Source: Halopiger xanaduensis SH-6
GTDB lineage: Archaea > Halobacteriota > Halobacteria > Halobacteriales > Natrialbaceae
Direction of reading: 5' to 3'
Length of the DNA stretch: 64,000 nucleotides
Assembly: GCF_000217715.1 (NCBI RefSeq)
Contig: NC_015666.1
Coordinates: 756,270 to 820,269 of the forward strand
Shown: positions 8,342 through 16,499 of the stretch, one piece after another
How the letters are laid out: every line of letters begins with the position of its first letter
Numbering within the stretch: position 1 is the first letter of the stretch
The notes under the pieces: model-generated
Database searches by the model: none
The model's input: only the letters and a program-made list of their open reading frames with translations
What the model was told of the DNA's origin: nothing
Translations under genes and position numbers: made by a program

Positions 8342-8431
8342 CCTCGAGTAGCGCGAAAACAACGATAAAGGGCACTGATACCGCCCAGGACGTCGGCTCG
8401 AGACTCGCCGATACGAAGGCGCTGAAACCAT
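8342..8431 (+). pseudogene. Relic of toxin body segment
   Basis: The frame reads LASSSAKTTIKGTDTAQDVG and continues through SRLADTKALK, matching the truncated toxin's ASSSAKATIKSTDTAQDVG segment. Similarity ends abruptly at ALK and a stop follows at 8455. It contains the second copy of the 47-bp repeat. It marks the right edge of recognisable toxin DNA. Confidence 0.8.
8380..8426 (+). repeat. 47-bp direct repeat, copy 2
   Basis: Exact copy of 4021-4067. Being in the same orientation 4.36 kb apart, the two copies could recombine and delete everything between, including the toxin tip and all four immunity genes. Confidence 0.95.
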
Positions 8432-8531
8432 CTATGAGGTGTAGCCTCGAGAACTAAACGGTACTGCTAGTGATAGCCGGCTTGCGATCCCCGGGTGTCG
8501 CTTTATCGCCATCGCGCTGGCGCGTACACCT

Positions 8532-8903
8532 ATGAGCCAGCGTGACCGCGAAGACACTGCGTACACCGAACTCACGCCCGACGCCTGGCACCAGGACGAC
8601 GACGGCAACTACTACATCGACTGCCCCGAGTGCGGCTCGGCTGCGACGCTGATGAACGTCGTCAAACACGGCCGCTGCAACGGCTACCTCAACCAACAAG
8701 AAGACGAAACCGACGTCGACGAGACCGCGATGGACTGCACCGCGAAACTCCACCTCGAGTTGGGCTACCGGTCCGATCCCGACGAGACCATGACCGACGA
8801 GGCGGTGGGCGAGTCCTCGAGCGACGCTGAGACGGACGAGGGCGTGCCGGCGGCGGAGTCGCCGCCGGGCACGAACGGAACGGTGAGCGACGAGCAGCAG
8901 TGA
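8532..8903 (+). CDS. Haloarchaeal zinc-ribbon protein with acidic tail
   Basis: A 123-residue acidic protein. The N-terminal half contains YYIDCPECGSAATLMNVVKH, with a CPxCG zinc knuckle, and a second cysteine context near RCNGY and MDCTAK, which together could bind one zinc. The last 45 residues are a disordered Asp/Glu/Ser tail. Function unknown. It is the first intact chromosomal gene to the right of the toxin island and is convergent with the serine acetyltransferase. Confidence 0.75.
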   Translation: MSQRDREDTAYTELTPDAWHQDDDGNYYIDCPECGSAATLMNVVKHGRCNGYLNQQEDETDVDETAMDCTAKLHLELGYRSDPDETMTDEAVGESSSDAETDEGVPAAESPPGTNGTVSDEQQ

Positions 8904-8942
8904 CGGCCCCGGAGAACGTCCCTCGAGCGGCGCCGCCCAGTC

Positions 8943-9455
8943 TCAGTCGTCGACCCGCTTCGCCGGGACGCCGACGACGGTCGCCCCCGGCTCGACGTCG
9001 GCGGTGACGACCGAGCCGGCGCCGACGGCTGCGTCCTCGCCGATCGTGATGTCGCCCAGCAGCGTCGCGTTCGCGCCGATCTGCACGCCGTCCTCGACCG
9101 TCGGGTGGCGCTTGACCGGTTCGTTCGTATCGCCGCCGAGCGTGACGCCGTGGTACATGTGGACGTCGTCGCCGATCTCGGCCGTTTCGCCGATGACGAC
9201 GCCCATCCCGTGATCGATCGTCACTCGGCGACCGAGATCCGCAGCCGGATGGATCTCGACGCCGGTCAGCAGCCGCACGAGGTGCGAGAACAGCCGCGCG
9301 ACGAGTTGCAGATCGCGATTCCAGAGCCAGTGGGAGATCCGGTGGCCCCAGACCGCGTGGACGCCGGGGTAGGCCAGTGCGACCTCGAGACACCCCTTCG
9401 CGGCGGGGTCGCGCTCGCACATCGCCCGGACGTCCTCACGGAGTCGTCGAAGCAT
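8943..9455 (-). CDS. cysE: Serine O-acetyltransferase
   Basis: A 170-residue left-handed beta-helix (hexapeptide) acyltransferase of the short EpsC/CysE type. It transfers acetyl from acetyl-CoA to L-serine, giving O-acetylserine for cysteine synthesis. Seen: the N-terminal helical part with [10 protein letters not shown], the hexapeptide start [19 protein letters not shown] with the catalytic His, the [20 protein letters not shown] core and a C-terminal PAKRVDD. The length matches the short archaeal and Bacillus forms without the long N-terminal domain. No cysteine synthase gene is adjacent. Confidence 0.92.
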   Translation of the reverse strand: MLRRLREDVRAMCERDPAAKGCLEVALAYPGVHAVWGHRISHWLWNRDLQLVARLFSHLVRLLTGVEIHPAADLGRRVTIDHGMGVVIGETAEIGDDVHMYHGVTLGGDTNEPVKRHPTVEDGVQIGANATLLGDITIGEDAAVGAGSVVTADVEPGATVVGVPAKRVDD

Positions 9456-9596
9456 CGCTCACCCCGTAGACGGCTGCGGACGACTCGATTGCGGACCGAC
9501 GCGCTCGGCGCGGGCGGCGCGTGCTCGCCTTGCGGCACGGACGGCGACACCGGCCCCCGACGCGACGACGCTTTCCCCTGTCGATACGCGCGGTGT

Positions 9597-9620
9597 GGCC
9601 GGGAAATTCCATACCCGGCC
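9597..9620. other. Inverted repeat downstream of the phosphoesterase gene
   Basis: GGCCGGG (9597-9603) and CCCGGCC (9614-9620) form a perfect 7-bp stem with a 10-base loop in the 200-base gap between two minus-strand genes. It could be a transcript-end hairpin or an operator; neither is established. Confidence 0.35.
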
Positions 9621-9657
9621 GTACCGGCGAGGCGGCCTAAAAGGGTTCGTTTCGCTC

Positions 9658-10326
9658 TTACTTCCCGCGCTCGAGGCGGGTTCCGATCCGCTCCGGAAGC
9701 CCGGCTTCCCGGACGGCCTCCTGGACCGCCTCGACGTCGTACTCGACGCGGCCGGTGTCGACGGTCATCGCCTCGAGGTCGACCACGGCGTAACCCGCTC
9801 GCGGATCGCCGTCGCGCGGCTGGCCGACGCTGCCGGGGTTGACGACGATCCCCTCGGCGTACTTGCGGACGCCCTGAACGTGGGTGTGGCCGAGCACGAG
9901 CACGTCCTCGTCGCCGAGCATCCTGGCGGAGAACTCCTCGGGGTAGGTGTACCGCGTATACCGGTCCGGATCGTCGGGGTGGCCGTGGACGAGTTTGATC
10001 CGGCCGTCGCACTCGGTGCGCTCGGCGGGCAGGTCGGCGAGCCACTCGAGTTGCCCCTCGGAGAGCTGTTCCTTGGCGTGTTCGACGCCCGCCCGCGCCA
10101 TCCCGTTGAAGCGGAAGGGCGCGTCGCCGGCGACCGCGGCGTCGTGGTTGCCCATCACCGTCGGCACTTCCCGCTCGCGCAGTTCGTCGACGCAGTCGGC
10201 CGGCCACGGGTTGTAGCCGACCACGTCGCCCGCGCAGAGTAGCTTGTCGACCGGCGGCATCTCCTCGAGGACGGTCTCGAGGGCGACCCGATTACCGTGG
10301 ACGTCCGAGATGAGTCCGACCTTCAT
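9658..10326 (-). CDS. Calcineurin-like metallophosphoesterase (YfcE/MJ0936 type)
   Basis: A 222-residue metallophosphoesterase. The two-metal site ligands are visible in order: SDVHGN near residues 7-12, CAGDVVGYNPWP near 31-42, MGNHDA near 58-63, a lone HGHP near 113-116 and GHTHVQG near 145-151. NPGSVGQPRDGDPRAGYAV near the end is typical of the MJ0936/YfcE phosphodiesterase group. It probably hydrolyses phosphodiesters with Mn or Ni; the physiological substrate is unknown. It stands alone between the acetyltransferase and a small membrane protein. Confidence 0.9.
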   Translation of the reverse strand: MKVGLISDVHGNRVALETVLEEMPPVDKLLCAGDVVGYNPWPADCVDELREREVPTVMGNHDAAVAGDAPFRFNGMARAGVEHAKEQLSEGQLEWLADLPAERTECDGRIKLVHGHPDDPDRYTRYTYPEEFSARMLGDEDVLVLGHTHVQGVRKYAEGIVVNPGSVGQPRDGDPRAGYAVVDLEAMTVDTGRVEYDVEAVQEAVREAGLPERIGTRLERGK

Positions 10327-10402
10327 GCGCCGTCGGTACAGGCCCGACGGGTTTGTAAGTTATCCGAATCGACGGGGCGCGGAGCCGTTTGGTACGTCTT
10401 CC

Positions 10403-10687
10403 TCACGAAAGCACGCGCACGACCGATCGAACGACGAGAACGACGAGAATACCGATCGCCGTTACTCGGAAGACGATCGCCGCCCGTCGCCGGTTCTTCG
10501 GCAGCACTTCGGCGATCCCCGACAGGGTCATCGCGACGCCGATGATCAGCAGTGCGGGTAGTCCGCTACCGTACAGGAGTTCGAAATACGCGTAGATGGC
10601 AACGAACGAGAGTCCACCGCCGAAGGAGATTCGGGCATTAGCCCAGCCGCTCGGCTCTGAAAAGAACTGCTCGGGGTGAAAGTCCAT
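10403..10687 (-). CDS. Small membrane protein, haloarchaeal orphan
   Basis: A 94-residue protein beginning MDFHPEQFF with three hydrophobic stretches: SFVAIYAYFELLYG, LPALLIIGVAMTLSGIAEVL and IVFRVTAIGILVVLVVRSVV, the last two clearly transmembrane. A TATA-like TTATTTA lies about 26 bases upstream of ATG 10687, favouring a leaderless start there; ATG 10693 would add two residues. The longer frame reaching 10810 has no membrane or homology features and crosses the promoter. Function unknown. Confidence 0.65.
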   Translation of the reverse strand: MDFHPEQFFSEPSGWANARISFGGGLSFVAIYAYFELLYGSGLPALLIIGVAMTLSGIAEVLPKNRRRAAIVFRVTAIGILVVLVVRSVVRVLS

Positions 10688-10856
10688 TATCATAGACACT
10701 ACCGGAGTCAGTAAATAAGTACGGGACCGGCCGTGCCGTCGACCGACGGGACGGCCGCTCGATCGTCGCGGATTCGAACGAAAACCCGCCGAGCCAGTAC
10801 TTCCGTCCACCGCTTGTTCCGGACAGGACGCCGGGTCGTAACCCCCGACTCCAGTC

Positions 10857-11447
10857 CTACTCGCCGTTCTCTATCGCCGTCTCGAACCCGTCGTCGGTCC
10901 GCGCGACGCCTGCGGCACAGACCGCGTGTTCGAACTCGAGGTCGTAGGCTTCCCGCGCTGCTTCCTCGGCCGTCTCGGCTTCGAAATCGAACGCTTCGGG
11001 CGCGTTCTTCTCGTAGGTCGCGACCAGCGTCGGCTCGTCGACGGTCTCGACCAGCAGCGCGTCCTTACGGACGGTGCCGATCAGCGCCTCCCCGTCGTCC
11101 CCGATCGTCGCCGCGATCCGGGGCGTGTCGTAGTCGTCCTTCTCGTAGTCCAGCGCGAGCAGACTCTCCGTGAGCGCGTCGCGGGCGGGGTAGCCGAGCT
11201 CGAGTTTCTCCGCGATCGGGTCGACGTGCGAGCCGTTGCCGAAGGCGGCGGTTTCGCCCGTGGGCGTCTCGACCACCCGCAGGCAGTTGTAGGAGACGTA
11301 CGGGTTGTCCGTCTCCGGCGCATCGTCGGTGGGGCCGACGGTGAGCGCGTCTTCGCGTTCGGTGAGCTTGCGGTTCGGGAACGATCTCGAGGAGACGCGG
11401 TAGGCGCCGACCTCGGGACCGACGACGACGAAGCGTCCGACGTACAT
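10857..11447 (-). CDS. purO: Archaeal IMP cyclohydrolase
   Basis: A 196-residue protein of the archaeal PurO type, which closes the purine ring of FAICAR to make IMP, the last step of de novo purine synthesis. The start [12 protein letters not shown] and segments [28 protein letters not shown] and [23 protein letters not shown] are characteristic of this family, which belongs to the Ntn-hydrolase fold. ATG 11447 gives normal family length; an upstream in-frame ATG at 11522 adds a non-conserved 25-residue segment over the likely promoter. Confidence 0.92.
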   Translation of the reverse strand: MYVGRFVVVGPEVGAYRVSSRSFPNRKLTEREDALTVGPTDDAPETDNPYVSYNCLRVVETPTGETAAFGNGSHVDPIAEKLELGYPARDALTESLLALDYEKDDYDTPRIAATIGDDGEALIGTVRKDALLVETVDEPTLVATYEKNAPEAFDFEAETAEEAAREAYDLEFEHAVCAAGVARTDDGFETAIENGE

Positions 11448-11560
11448 ACGCGTGGCTGCACGGGAGAGCGGAAAAGCCGTATCGGTTTGCACTCGTGCGG
11501 TCATATTCGCCGGGACCGGCATCGAAGCGGCCGGGATCGGATCCGGTGTACGGACGCACG

Positions 11561-11567
11561 TTTATAC
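11561..11567 (+). promoter_or_regulatory. TATA box deciding the HNH gene start
   Basis: TTTATAC centred about 27 bases before the GTG at 11591. This spacing fits a leaderless transcript and supports GTG 11591 over the longer open frame from 11495. Confidence 0.6.
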
Positions 11568-11590
11568 CGGATAGCGCGCCCAATCGGGCC

Positions 11591-12379
11591 GTGACGACCG
11601 AAGCGGAGTGTCTCGAGGCGCTGCGGGAGGCCGCCGAGCGACTCGGCGAGTCCCCGACGAAAGCGCAGTACGAGGAACTGGGGTTGACGCCGGCGTCCGC
11701 GACGATCATCCGGTCGTGTGGCGGGTGGAACGAGGCGAAGGCGAAAGCGGAACTCGAGACGAACCCCTCGAGCGGCTCTCGCGTACAGCCGAAACCGGAC
11801 GACGTTGAACTTCCGCCCGATCTCGTCTGGGCGGAACTTTCGGTCGACCAGCGATGGCACTATCGGAACGCCGAGTGGAATACGGAACGGTCGTTGCGCC
11901 GCCGATCACGGCTTCGTTCCTGGCTCAACGAGATAAAGCGCAAGCGAGGATGTACACGGTGTGGGACCGATACTGTCGCGTGTCTCGACTTTCACCACGT
12001 CGACACCGCCGCGAAGGAGATGGCGGTTGGGAAGATGGTAACCTACGGCTATGGGAAGGAGCGACTTCGCGAAGAGATCGAGAAGTGCGACGTACTCTGT
12101 GCCAATTGCCACCGTCAAATTCACTATACACCGCCGGAATGTGAACGGAAGCAGTGGGTACACGAACGAAAACGCAAGACCAGTGGCTGCGAACGATGCG
12201 ACGAGTCGCATCCCGCTTGTTTAGATTTTCATCACATCGGTGATGAGAAAGAGTCTACCGTTGCAACTCTCGTATCAAATAGTCGATCTATCGATAGAAT
12301 TCAAACCGAGATTGAACGGTGTCGTATTCTCTGTGCGAACTGCCACCGGGTGGAACACTTTGTTCCACCAACCGACTAA
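11591..12379 (+). CDS. Double-HNH protein with homing-endonuclease-associated repeat
   Basis: A 262-residue protein in three parts. Residues 5-50 (LREAAERLGESPTKAQYEEL to GGWNEAKAKA) match the homing-endonuclease-associated repeat, a predicted DNA-binding module. Two successive HNH-like nuclease domains follow, each with a CxxC knuckle, LDFHH, and LCANCHR ending in His: CTRCGTD to CHRQIHY (about 120-180) and CERCDES to CHRVEHF (about 197-255). Both copies keep the His-His and Cys residues expected for metal binding and catalysis. The second copy is noticeably richer in A+T than the first. It is probably a DNA endonuclease; no flanking intron or intein was seen. Start GTG 11591 by the TATA box. 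Confidence 0.8.
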   Translation: MTTEAECLEALREAAERLGESPTKAQYEELGLTPASATIIRSCGGWNEAKAKAELETNPSSGSRVQPKPDDVELPPDLVWAELSVDQRWHYRNAEWNTERSLRRRSRLRSWLNEIKRKRGCTRCGTDTVACLDFHHVDTAAKEMAVGKMVTYGYGKERLREEIEKCDVLCANCHRQIHYTPPECERKQWVHERKRKTSGCERCDESHPACLDFHHIGDEKESTVATLVSNSRSIDRIQTEIERCRILCANCHRVEHFVPPTD

Positions 12380-12510
12380 CCCCCTTTCGAGACGGCTCTA
12401 GTGTCGAATCTTCCGGGAGGTCGATTTTCGACCGAGTTCGTAACACTCTAATACGAACCCCTGCTATGATCGAATACACCGTCGGAACGTAGACCCGACG
12501 GAGACATGTC

Positions 12511-12583
12511 AGTCCATTGGGGTAGTGGCCAATCCTGAAGCCTTCTGGGGGCTTCGACCCTGGTTCGAATCCAGGATGGACTA
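12511..12583 (+). tRNA. tRNA-Gln (anticodon CTG)
   Basis: A 73-base cloverleaf. The acceptor AGTCCAT (12511-12517) pairs with ATGGACT (12576-12582), with A as discriminator and no encoded CCA. The anticodon stem AAGCC/GGCTT encloses the loop TTCTGGG with anticodon CTG at 12545-12547, and the T arm is CCTGGTTCGAATCCAGG. It reads CAG codons. A TATA-like CTCTAATACG lies about 60 bases upstream, implying a short 5' leader removed by RNase P. No intron. Confidence 0.95.
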
Positions 12584-12712
12584 CTTCTCCCGTTCTTTCG
12601 ACTCGAGCACTCCTCGAGTGCCGTCAGTCGATTTCCAGTTGAAACGAAGGGGTCGGCGGGTGCGTATCCGTCACCAGAAGCCATATCTTTCCACCGTCGT
12701 TAGTGACTAAAT

Positions 12713-13471
12713 ATGAATCGACGGACGTTCCTCGCGCTCGGCGGGGTGACGGCGCTCGGCAGCGTCGCCGGCTGTCTCGGCGGCAACGGGAACAATACCG
12801 ACGGGAGCGGTGCTGACGGGTACGGCCCGGAGCCGGAGTCGATGCCCGAAGAACGGTCGATCGACACCGACAGCTACGAGACGGCGACGTTCGACGGCGT
12901 CGAAGTTCCGTTGGCGCCGATCGAGGACGTCTACTACTGGTATCGACGGCAGGAAGCCAGAGTCGCCGATGCGCGTGGATCGGATCAGTACGAGCAGGCA
13001 CACATCGCGGGGGCGCCGCTGAGTTCCGCCCCAGACGGCGTCTCGAACGACCCGATCGCAGACTGGCCCACGGACGATCGTATCGTGACCTACTGCGGCT
13101 GTCCGCACCACCTCTCGGGACTTCGGGCCGCGTCGCTCATCGATAACGGCTACGAGGAGGTGTACGCGATCGACGAAGGATTTCAGGCCTGGATCGATAA
13201 CGGCTACCCGCTCGAGGGCTCCGAAGTTTCGGCGGACCGTGCAACATATGAGATCGAGGGCCAGTCCGACGCCAGCTACGCCGGCGAGATGGTCATGCTC
13301 GAGCAGGTCGACGCCGACCGCAACGAAGCGGCACCGATCGCCGAGGACGGCTCGTACACGCTACAGCTCCACTACGCGGGGTCGACAGACTCGGCGTTCA
13401 GAGTCGAGGCCCCGGACTACACGGTCGAAGGGAGCCTCGCCGAGTTGACGAACACCGTCATTACGCCCTAA
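12713..13471 (+). CDS. Rhodanese-domain lipoprotein, Tat-exported
   Basis: A 252-residue protein with a twin-arginine signal (NRRTFLALGG) and a lipobox VAGC at Cys21, so it should be exported folded and lipid-anchored outside the cell. The single rhodanese domain spans about 55-170: RVADARGSDQYEQAHIAGA, then the active-site loop VTYCGCPHHLSG with catalytic Cys near 126, then DNGYEEVYAIDEGFQAWIDNGYP. The CGCPHHLS loop contains an extra Cys. A C-terminal beta domain of about 75 residues follows, without known relatives to me. It may carry sulfur or act on extracellular thiols; no partner gene is adjacent. Confidence 0.88.
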   Translation: MNRRTFLALGGVTALGSVAGCLGGNGNNTDGSGADGYGPEPESMPEERSIDTDSYETATFDGVEVPLAPIEDVYYWYRRQEARVADARGSDQYEQAHIAGAPLSSAPDGVSNDPIADWPTDDRIVTYCGCPHHLSGLRAASLIDNGYEEVYAIDEGFQAWIDNGYPLEGSEVSADRATYEIEGQSDASYAGEMVMLEQVDADRNEAAPIAEDGSYTLQLHYAGSTDSAFRVEAPDYTVEGSLAELTNTVITP

Positions 13472-13487
13472 GAACTGTTCTTCTATA

Positions 13488-14843
13488 CTACAGCCCGGAT
13501 CGACCGGATTCGTACGCCCCTTCGCGCTCGAGTTCGCCCCGTCGTCGCAGTACCTCGGGCGTCCGGCAGACCCCTGGCGCGCCGGTGACTTGCGGTACCG
13601 TACAGTTGTTGCAGCTCTCGCAGACGACTCGCGGATTTTCGGGGTCGGCGTTGGCATCGGTTTCGAGCAGCCGCGCCCCCAGTCGGGGTTCGGCGTAGAA
13701 GGGACGGGCCATGCCGACCATGTCGCAGGCGGGCGCTGCGTCGGCGGCGCCCAGCAGGCGATCCATCTGCGCCCGGTCCCGAATCCCGCCCTCCGCGAGC
13801 ACCGGAATCGACACTTGCTCGCGGACCCGTCGGCAGAAGTCCTCGTTCCAGGCCGGCTCGAAGTCGTACTGCAGCGACTCGAGCCGGTTCCCCAGCGCGA
13901 CCAGCCGACGGCGCGTCGACCCGCCGAAGGCCGCGTCGTACTCCGCCCGTAGCGCCTCGTTCTCCCAGGCGCGCTCGGGATACTCGCCGCGGACGATGCT
14001 CATGTCCCAGACGACCGACGTCCGGACGGGCACCACCGCATCGTAGCCGATCCGCTCGAGTCGCTGCGCGATTTCGACACCGTCTGCGGTCGAGAGTTTC
14101 CGGCGGACGAGCGGCGACGGCGGCGCGGGGGTTTCGGCCGGCACCTTCGTCATCAGGGGAACGTCGCCGGCGCGGTCTCGGATCTCGTCGTGGACGAGCG
14201 CGAGGAACTCGAGGCGCGCTTCCGGACTCCCGCCGAACTCGTCGCTGCGGCGGTTGTAAAAGGGCGACAGGAACTGCTGGACGATCCCCATGTTCGCCCC
14301 CGAGAGGTGAATCCCGTCGTAGCCCGCGTCGACGGCGTGCGCCGCGGCGCGGCCGAAATCGGCCGCGAGGTCGTACACCTCGTCGGTCGAGAGCACGTGC
14401 GGGTCGTAGGAAAGGAATCCCAGCCGGTCGAGCAGCCGCAGCTGCCACGGCGGGTTCGAAACCGCCAACTGCTCGAGATCGGGGTGCTCGCGGCGGTACT
14501 CGGCGTGCCAGGTTTCCATGCTCCGGAGGCCGCCGTGCTCGAGTTGGACGAAGATCCGGCCGCCGTGGTCGTGGATCCGGTCGGTCAGCCGCTCGAGTCG
14601 AGAGACGAACGCCGGATCGTGGACGCGGGTCATCCCCGGCGCGGCGCAGCCGCCCTCGCCGCGGACGATGGTCGCACCCTGGCAGATAAGTCCGACGCCC
14701 GACGCGGCGGCTGGCTCGAGGTCGTCGATCAGCGCGTCGACGGCGTCGGGGCCGTTGCCCGCGCACTCGAGCAGCGGCGCGCGGTAGAGGCGGTTGGGGA
14801 TCTCGCAGCCGCCGATCTCGACGGGGTCCTCGAGGGTGGCCAT
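13488..14843 (-). CDS. Old-yellow-enzyme family NADH:flavin oxidoreductase
   Basis: A 451-residue TIM-barrel flavoenzyme. LYRAPLLECAGNG at the front, QLEHGGLRS near 100, GYDGIHLSGANMGIVQQFLSP with FYNRRSDEFGG near 175-205, and AEGGIRDRAQMD near 350 mark the FMN barrel. A cysteine cluster CESCNNC plus a later GVC near 415-430 resembles the iron-sulfur motif of the 2,4-dienoyl-CoA reductase and trimethylamine dehydrogenase branch. It lacks the C-terminal FAD/NAD domain of those larger enzymes, so electrons must come from a partner. The substrate is unknown. It is convergent with the rhodanese gene, 16 bases apart. Confidence 0.88.
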   Translation of the reverse strand: MATLEDPVEIGGCEIPNRLYRAPLLECAGNGPDAVDALIDDLEPAAASGVGLICQGATIVRGEGGCAAPGMTRVHDPAFVSRLERLTDRIHDHGGRIFVQLEHGGLRSMETWHAEYRREHPDLEQLAVSNPPWQLRLLDRLGFLSYDPHVLSTDEVYDLAADFGRAAAHAVDAGYDGIHLSGANMGIVQQFLSPFYNRRSDEFGGSPEARLEFLALVHDEIRDRAGDVPLMTKVPAETPAPPSPLVRRKLSTADGVEIAQRLERIGYDAVVPVRTSVVWDMSIVRGEYPERAWENEALRAEYDAAFGGSTRRRLVALGNRLESLQYDFEPAWNEDFCRRVREQVSIPVLAEGGIRDRAQMDRLLGAADAAPACDMVGMARPFYAEPRLGARLLETDANADPENPRVVCESCNNCTVPQVTGAPGVCRTPEVLRRRGELEREGAYESGRSGL

Positions 14844-14946
14844 GGAGGGCGTATTCCGCGACTGTACAAGAGCGTACTGCCGGTTCGCCCCGACCGCGCT
14901 CTACTGGGTCCGCGATGCTCGGACGACGGACGCGAACGGCTGAAGT

Positions 14947-15186
14947 ATGTCTGACGATAACACACAACATGGAACGATACCCACCGAAAACGACCTCGCG
15001 GCGGACCCGCCCACGTGTTCGACGTGCGAAATCGAGATGGAACTCCGGAACGAGGGGACGATGAAGACGATCCCGGTTATCGGACGCGAGGTCGAGTTCC
15101 GGCAGTTCAACTGTCCGCGGTGCGGACAGGGCGCTCGGTTCGAACGAAGTGCACCCGACGAGGAGTGGACGCGCTCGATCCAGTAG
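14947..15186 (+). CDS. Small two-knuckle zinc-ribbon protein (79 aa)
   Basis: A 79-residue acidic protein with CSTCEIEMELRNEGTMKTIP and, 25 residues later, NCPRCGQGARFER. The two CxxC pairs would hold one zinc. The GREVEFRQFNCPRCG region is typical of short haloarchaeal ribbon proteins. It is divergent from the flavin oxidoreductase; no operon partner. Function unknown. Confidence 0.75.
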   Translation: MSDDNTQHGTIPTENDLAADPPTCSTCEIEMELRNEGTMKTIPVIGREVEFRQFNCPRCGQGARFERSAPDEEWTRSIQ

Positions 15187-15255
15187 TTCAGTTAAATTGA
15201 TCGGCTCGAGGCCGCGTTGATCGGCTTGAGTTCCTCGAGTCGTCGGAGGGTCGAC

Positions 15256-16299
15256 TCAGGGCGGCGTCACGACCGCTCGCCCCTCGATCTCGTTGTGCTC
15301 GAGGCGCTCCGCGACCGCGTTGATATCCGCCAGATCGTACCGCTCGGTCCGCAGTTCGACGTCGCCGCGGTCGACCAGCGCGACGAGTTCCTGCAGTTCG
15401 GCGTACTGGCCGACGAGCGTGCCCTTGAAGGAGAACTCGCCGTCGACAAGCGCCTGGCAGGGTTCGTGGATGTGGCCGCCGTAGCCGATGATGTGGTGGT
15501 CGCCGCCGGCGGCGACGATGTCGGGCGCGGCGCCGGTCGTCTCGTCGGCGCCCACGAAGTCGAGCACCTGCTGGGCGCCCTCGTCGTCGGTCAGGTCCGC
15601 GACGGCGTCGGCGAGGTCCTCCTCGGCGGAGTTGACCGTGTGTCGCGCGCCGAGGTCCTCGGCCAACTCGAGCGCTTCGTCCTTGACGTCGACGGCGAGG
15701 ATGTCGGCGGCGCTCATCGCCTCGAGACACTGGAGGCCGATGTGGCCGAGGCCGCCGATGCCGATGACGACGCAGGCGTCGCCGGGGTTCAGTTCGTCGA
15801 CGGCCTTCTTGGCGGCGTGGTAGGCCGTGATCCCCGCGTCGGCGTGGGGTGCGATCTCGGTCGGATCGATGCCGTCGGGCAGCGGGATCACCGCGCGCTC
15901 GTTGGTCTGGAGGAACTCGGCGAAGCCGCCGTCGGTTGTGAGGCCGTTGAACGCCGAATTCTCGCAGTACATGTCCTCGCCGAGCCGGCAGGGCCGACAG
16001 ATGCCGCAGGTCTGGACGGGGTGACAGATCACGGGATCGCCTTCCTCGACCAGGGTCACCTCCTCGCCCGTCTCGGCGACGATGCCGGCGTTCTCGTGGC
16101 CCAGCGTCATCGGCAGGTCCTGGGGCGCGTAGTCCGCCCACATCCCCTCGATGATGTGGTTGTCCGTCTGGCACCAGCCCGCGCCCTCGACCTCGACCAG
16201 CACCTGATCGGAGCGCTCGAGTTCCGGGCGGTCGACGTCGTCGATCCGCAGCGCCTCGCTCATGTCGTCGGTGTACTCGTGGAGTCGGGCTGCTTGCAT
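15256..16299 (-). CDS. Zinc-dependent medium-chain alcohol dehydrogenase
   Basis: A 347-residue NAD(P)-dependent alcohol dehydrogenase. The catalytic zinc ligands are in GWCQTDNH (about residue 39) and TLGHENAG (about 64). Four structural-zinc cysteines sit in CGICRPCRLGEDMYC near 94-108. The Rossmann loop is GIGGLGHIGLQ near 180-190, followed by AVDVKDEAL, an acidic residue that favours NAD. The start ATG 16299 (MQAARLHEY) matches the family start; the frame to 16341 covers the promoter. It is divergent from an amidohydrolase-DUF59 pair of the kind that accompanies alcohol dehydrogenase in propane monooxygenase clusters, so a short-chain or secondary alcohol is a reasonable substrate guess. 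Confidence 0.9.
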   Translation of the reverse strand: MQAARLHEYTDDMSEALRIDDVDRPELERSDQVLVEVEGAGWCQTDNHIIEGMWADYAPQDLPMTLGHENAGIVAETGEEVTLVEEGDPVICHPVQTCGICRPCRLGEDMYCENSAFNGLTTDGGFAEFLQTNERAVIPLPDGIDPTEIAPHADAGITAYHAAKKAVDELNPGDACVVIGIGGLGHIGLQCLEAMSAADILAVDVKDEALELAEDLGARHTVNSAEEDLADAVADLTDDEGAQQVLDFVGADETTGAAPDIVAAGGDHHIIGYGGHIHEPCQALVDGEFSFKGTLVGQYAELQELVALVDRGDVELRTERYDLADINAVAERLEHNEIEGRAVVTPP

Positions 16300-16464
16300 G
16301 GTAGCATACCGCACTTCACCGTACACGACGTAAACGTTCACCCCGCCTCTCTATCGCCGAACATATTGGGAAACAATCAACTCGAGCCGAAAGTGTTGGA
16401 TGAACGTCTACTGTCATCGCATATAGTTGTCCCTTCCGGTGGCAGTCTACTAATTTGTGGGAAA

Positions 16465-16473
16465 GAATAATTA
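16465..16473 (+). promoter_or_regulatory. TATA-like element of the amidohydrolase-DUF59 operon
   Basis: GAATAATTA lies about 31 bases before ATG 16500. The 200-base divergent gap also contains two TGGGAAA words (16370s and 16458s), which could be sites for a shared regulator; this is only a pattern. Confidence 0.4.
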
Positions 16474-16499
16474 AGAACCGTGTTGACTGCCCGCGTGCC

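Larger units (their letters stand above)
8005..8531 (+). other. Gene-poor right part of the toxin island
   Basis: About 530 bases with no credible complete gene. A 113-codon open frame at 8116-8457 is mostly junk sequence that runs into the toxin-body relic at 8342. The remainder, 8035-8340, has chromosomal GC but no recognised homology within the window. The next intact gene begins at 8532. Confidence 0.6.

Noticed and set aside
16455-16499. Alternative GTG start of the amidohydrolase
   Set aside because: It would place the TATA-like element inside the coding region, and the added residues do not resemble the family N terminus.
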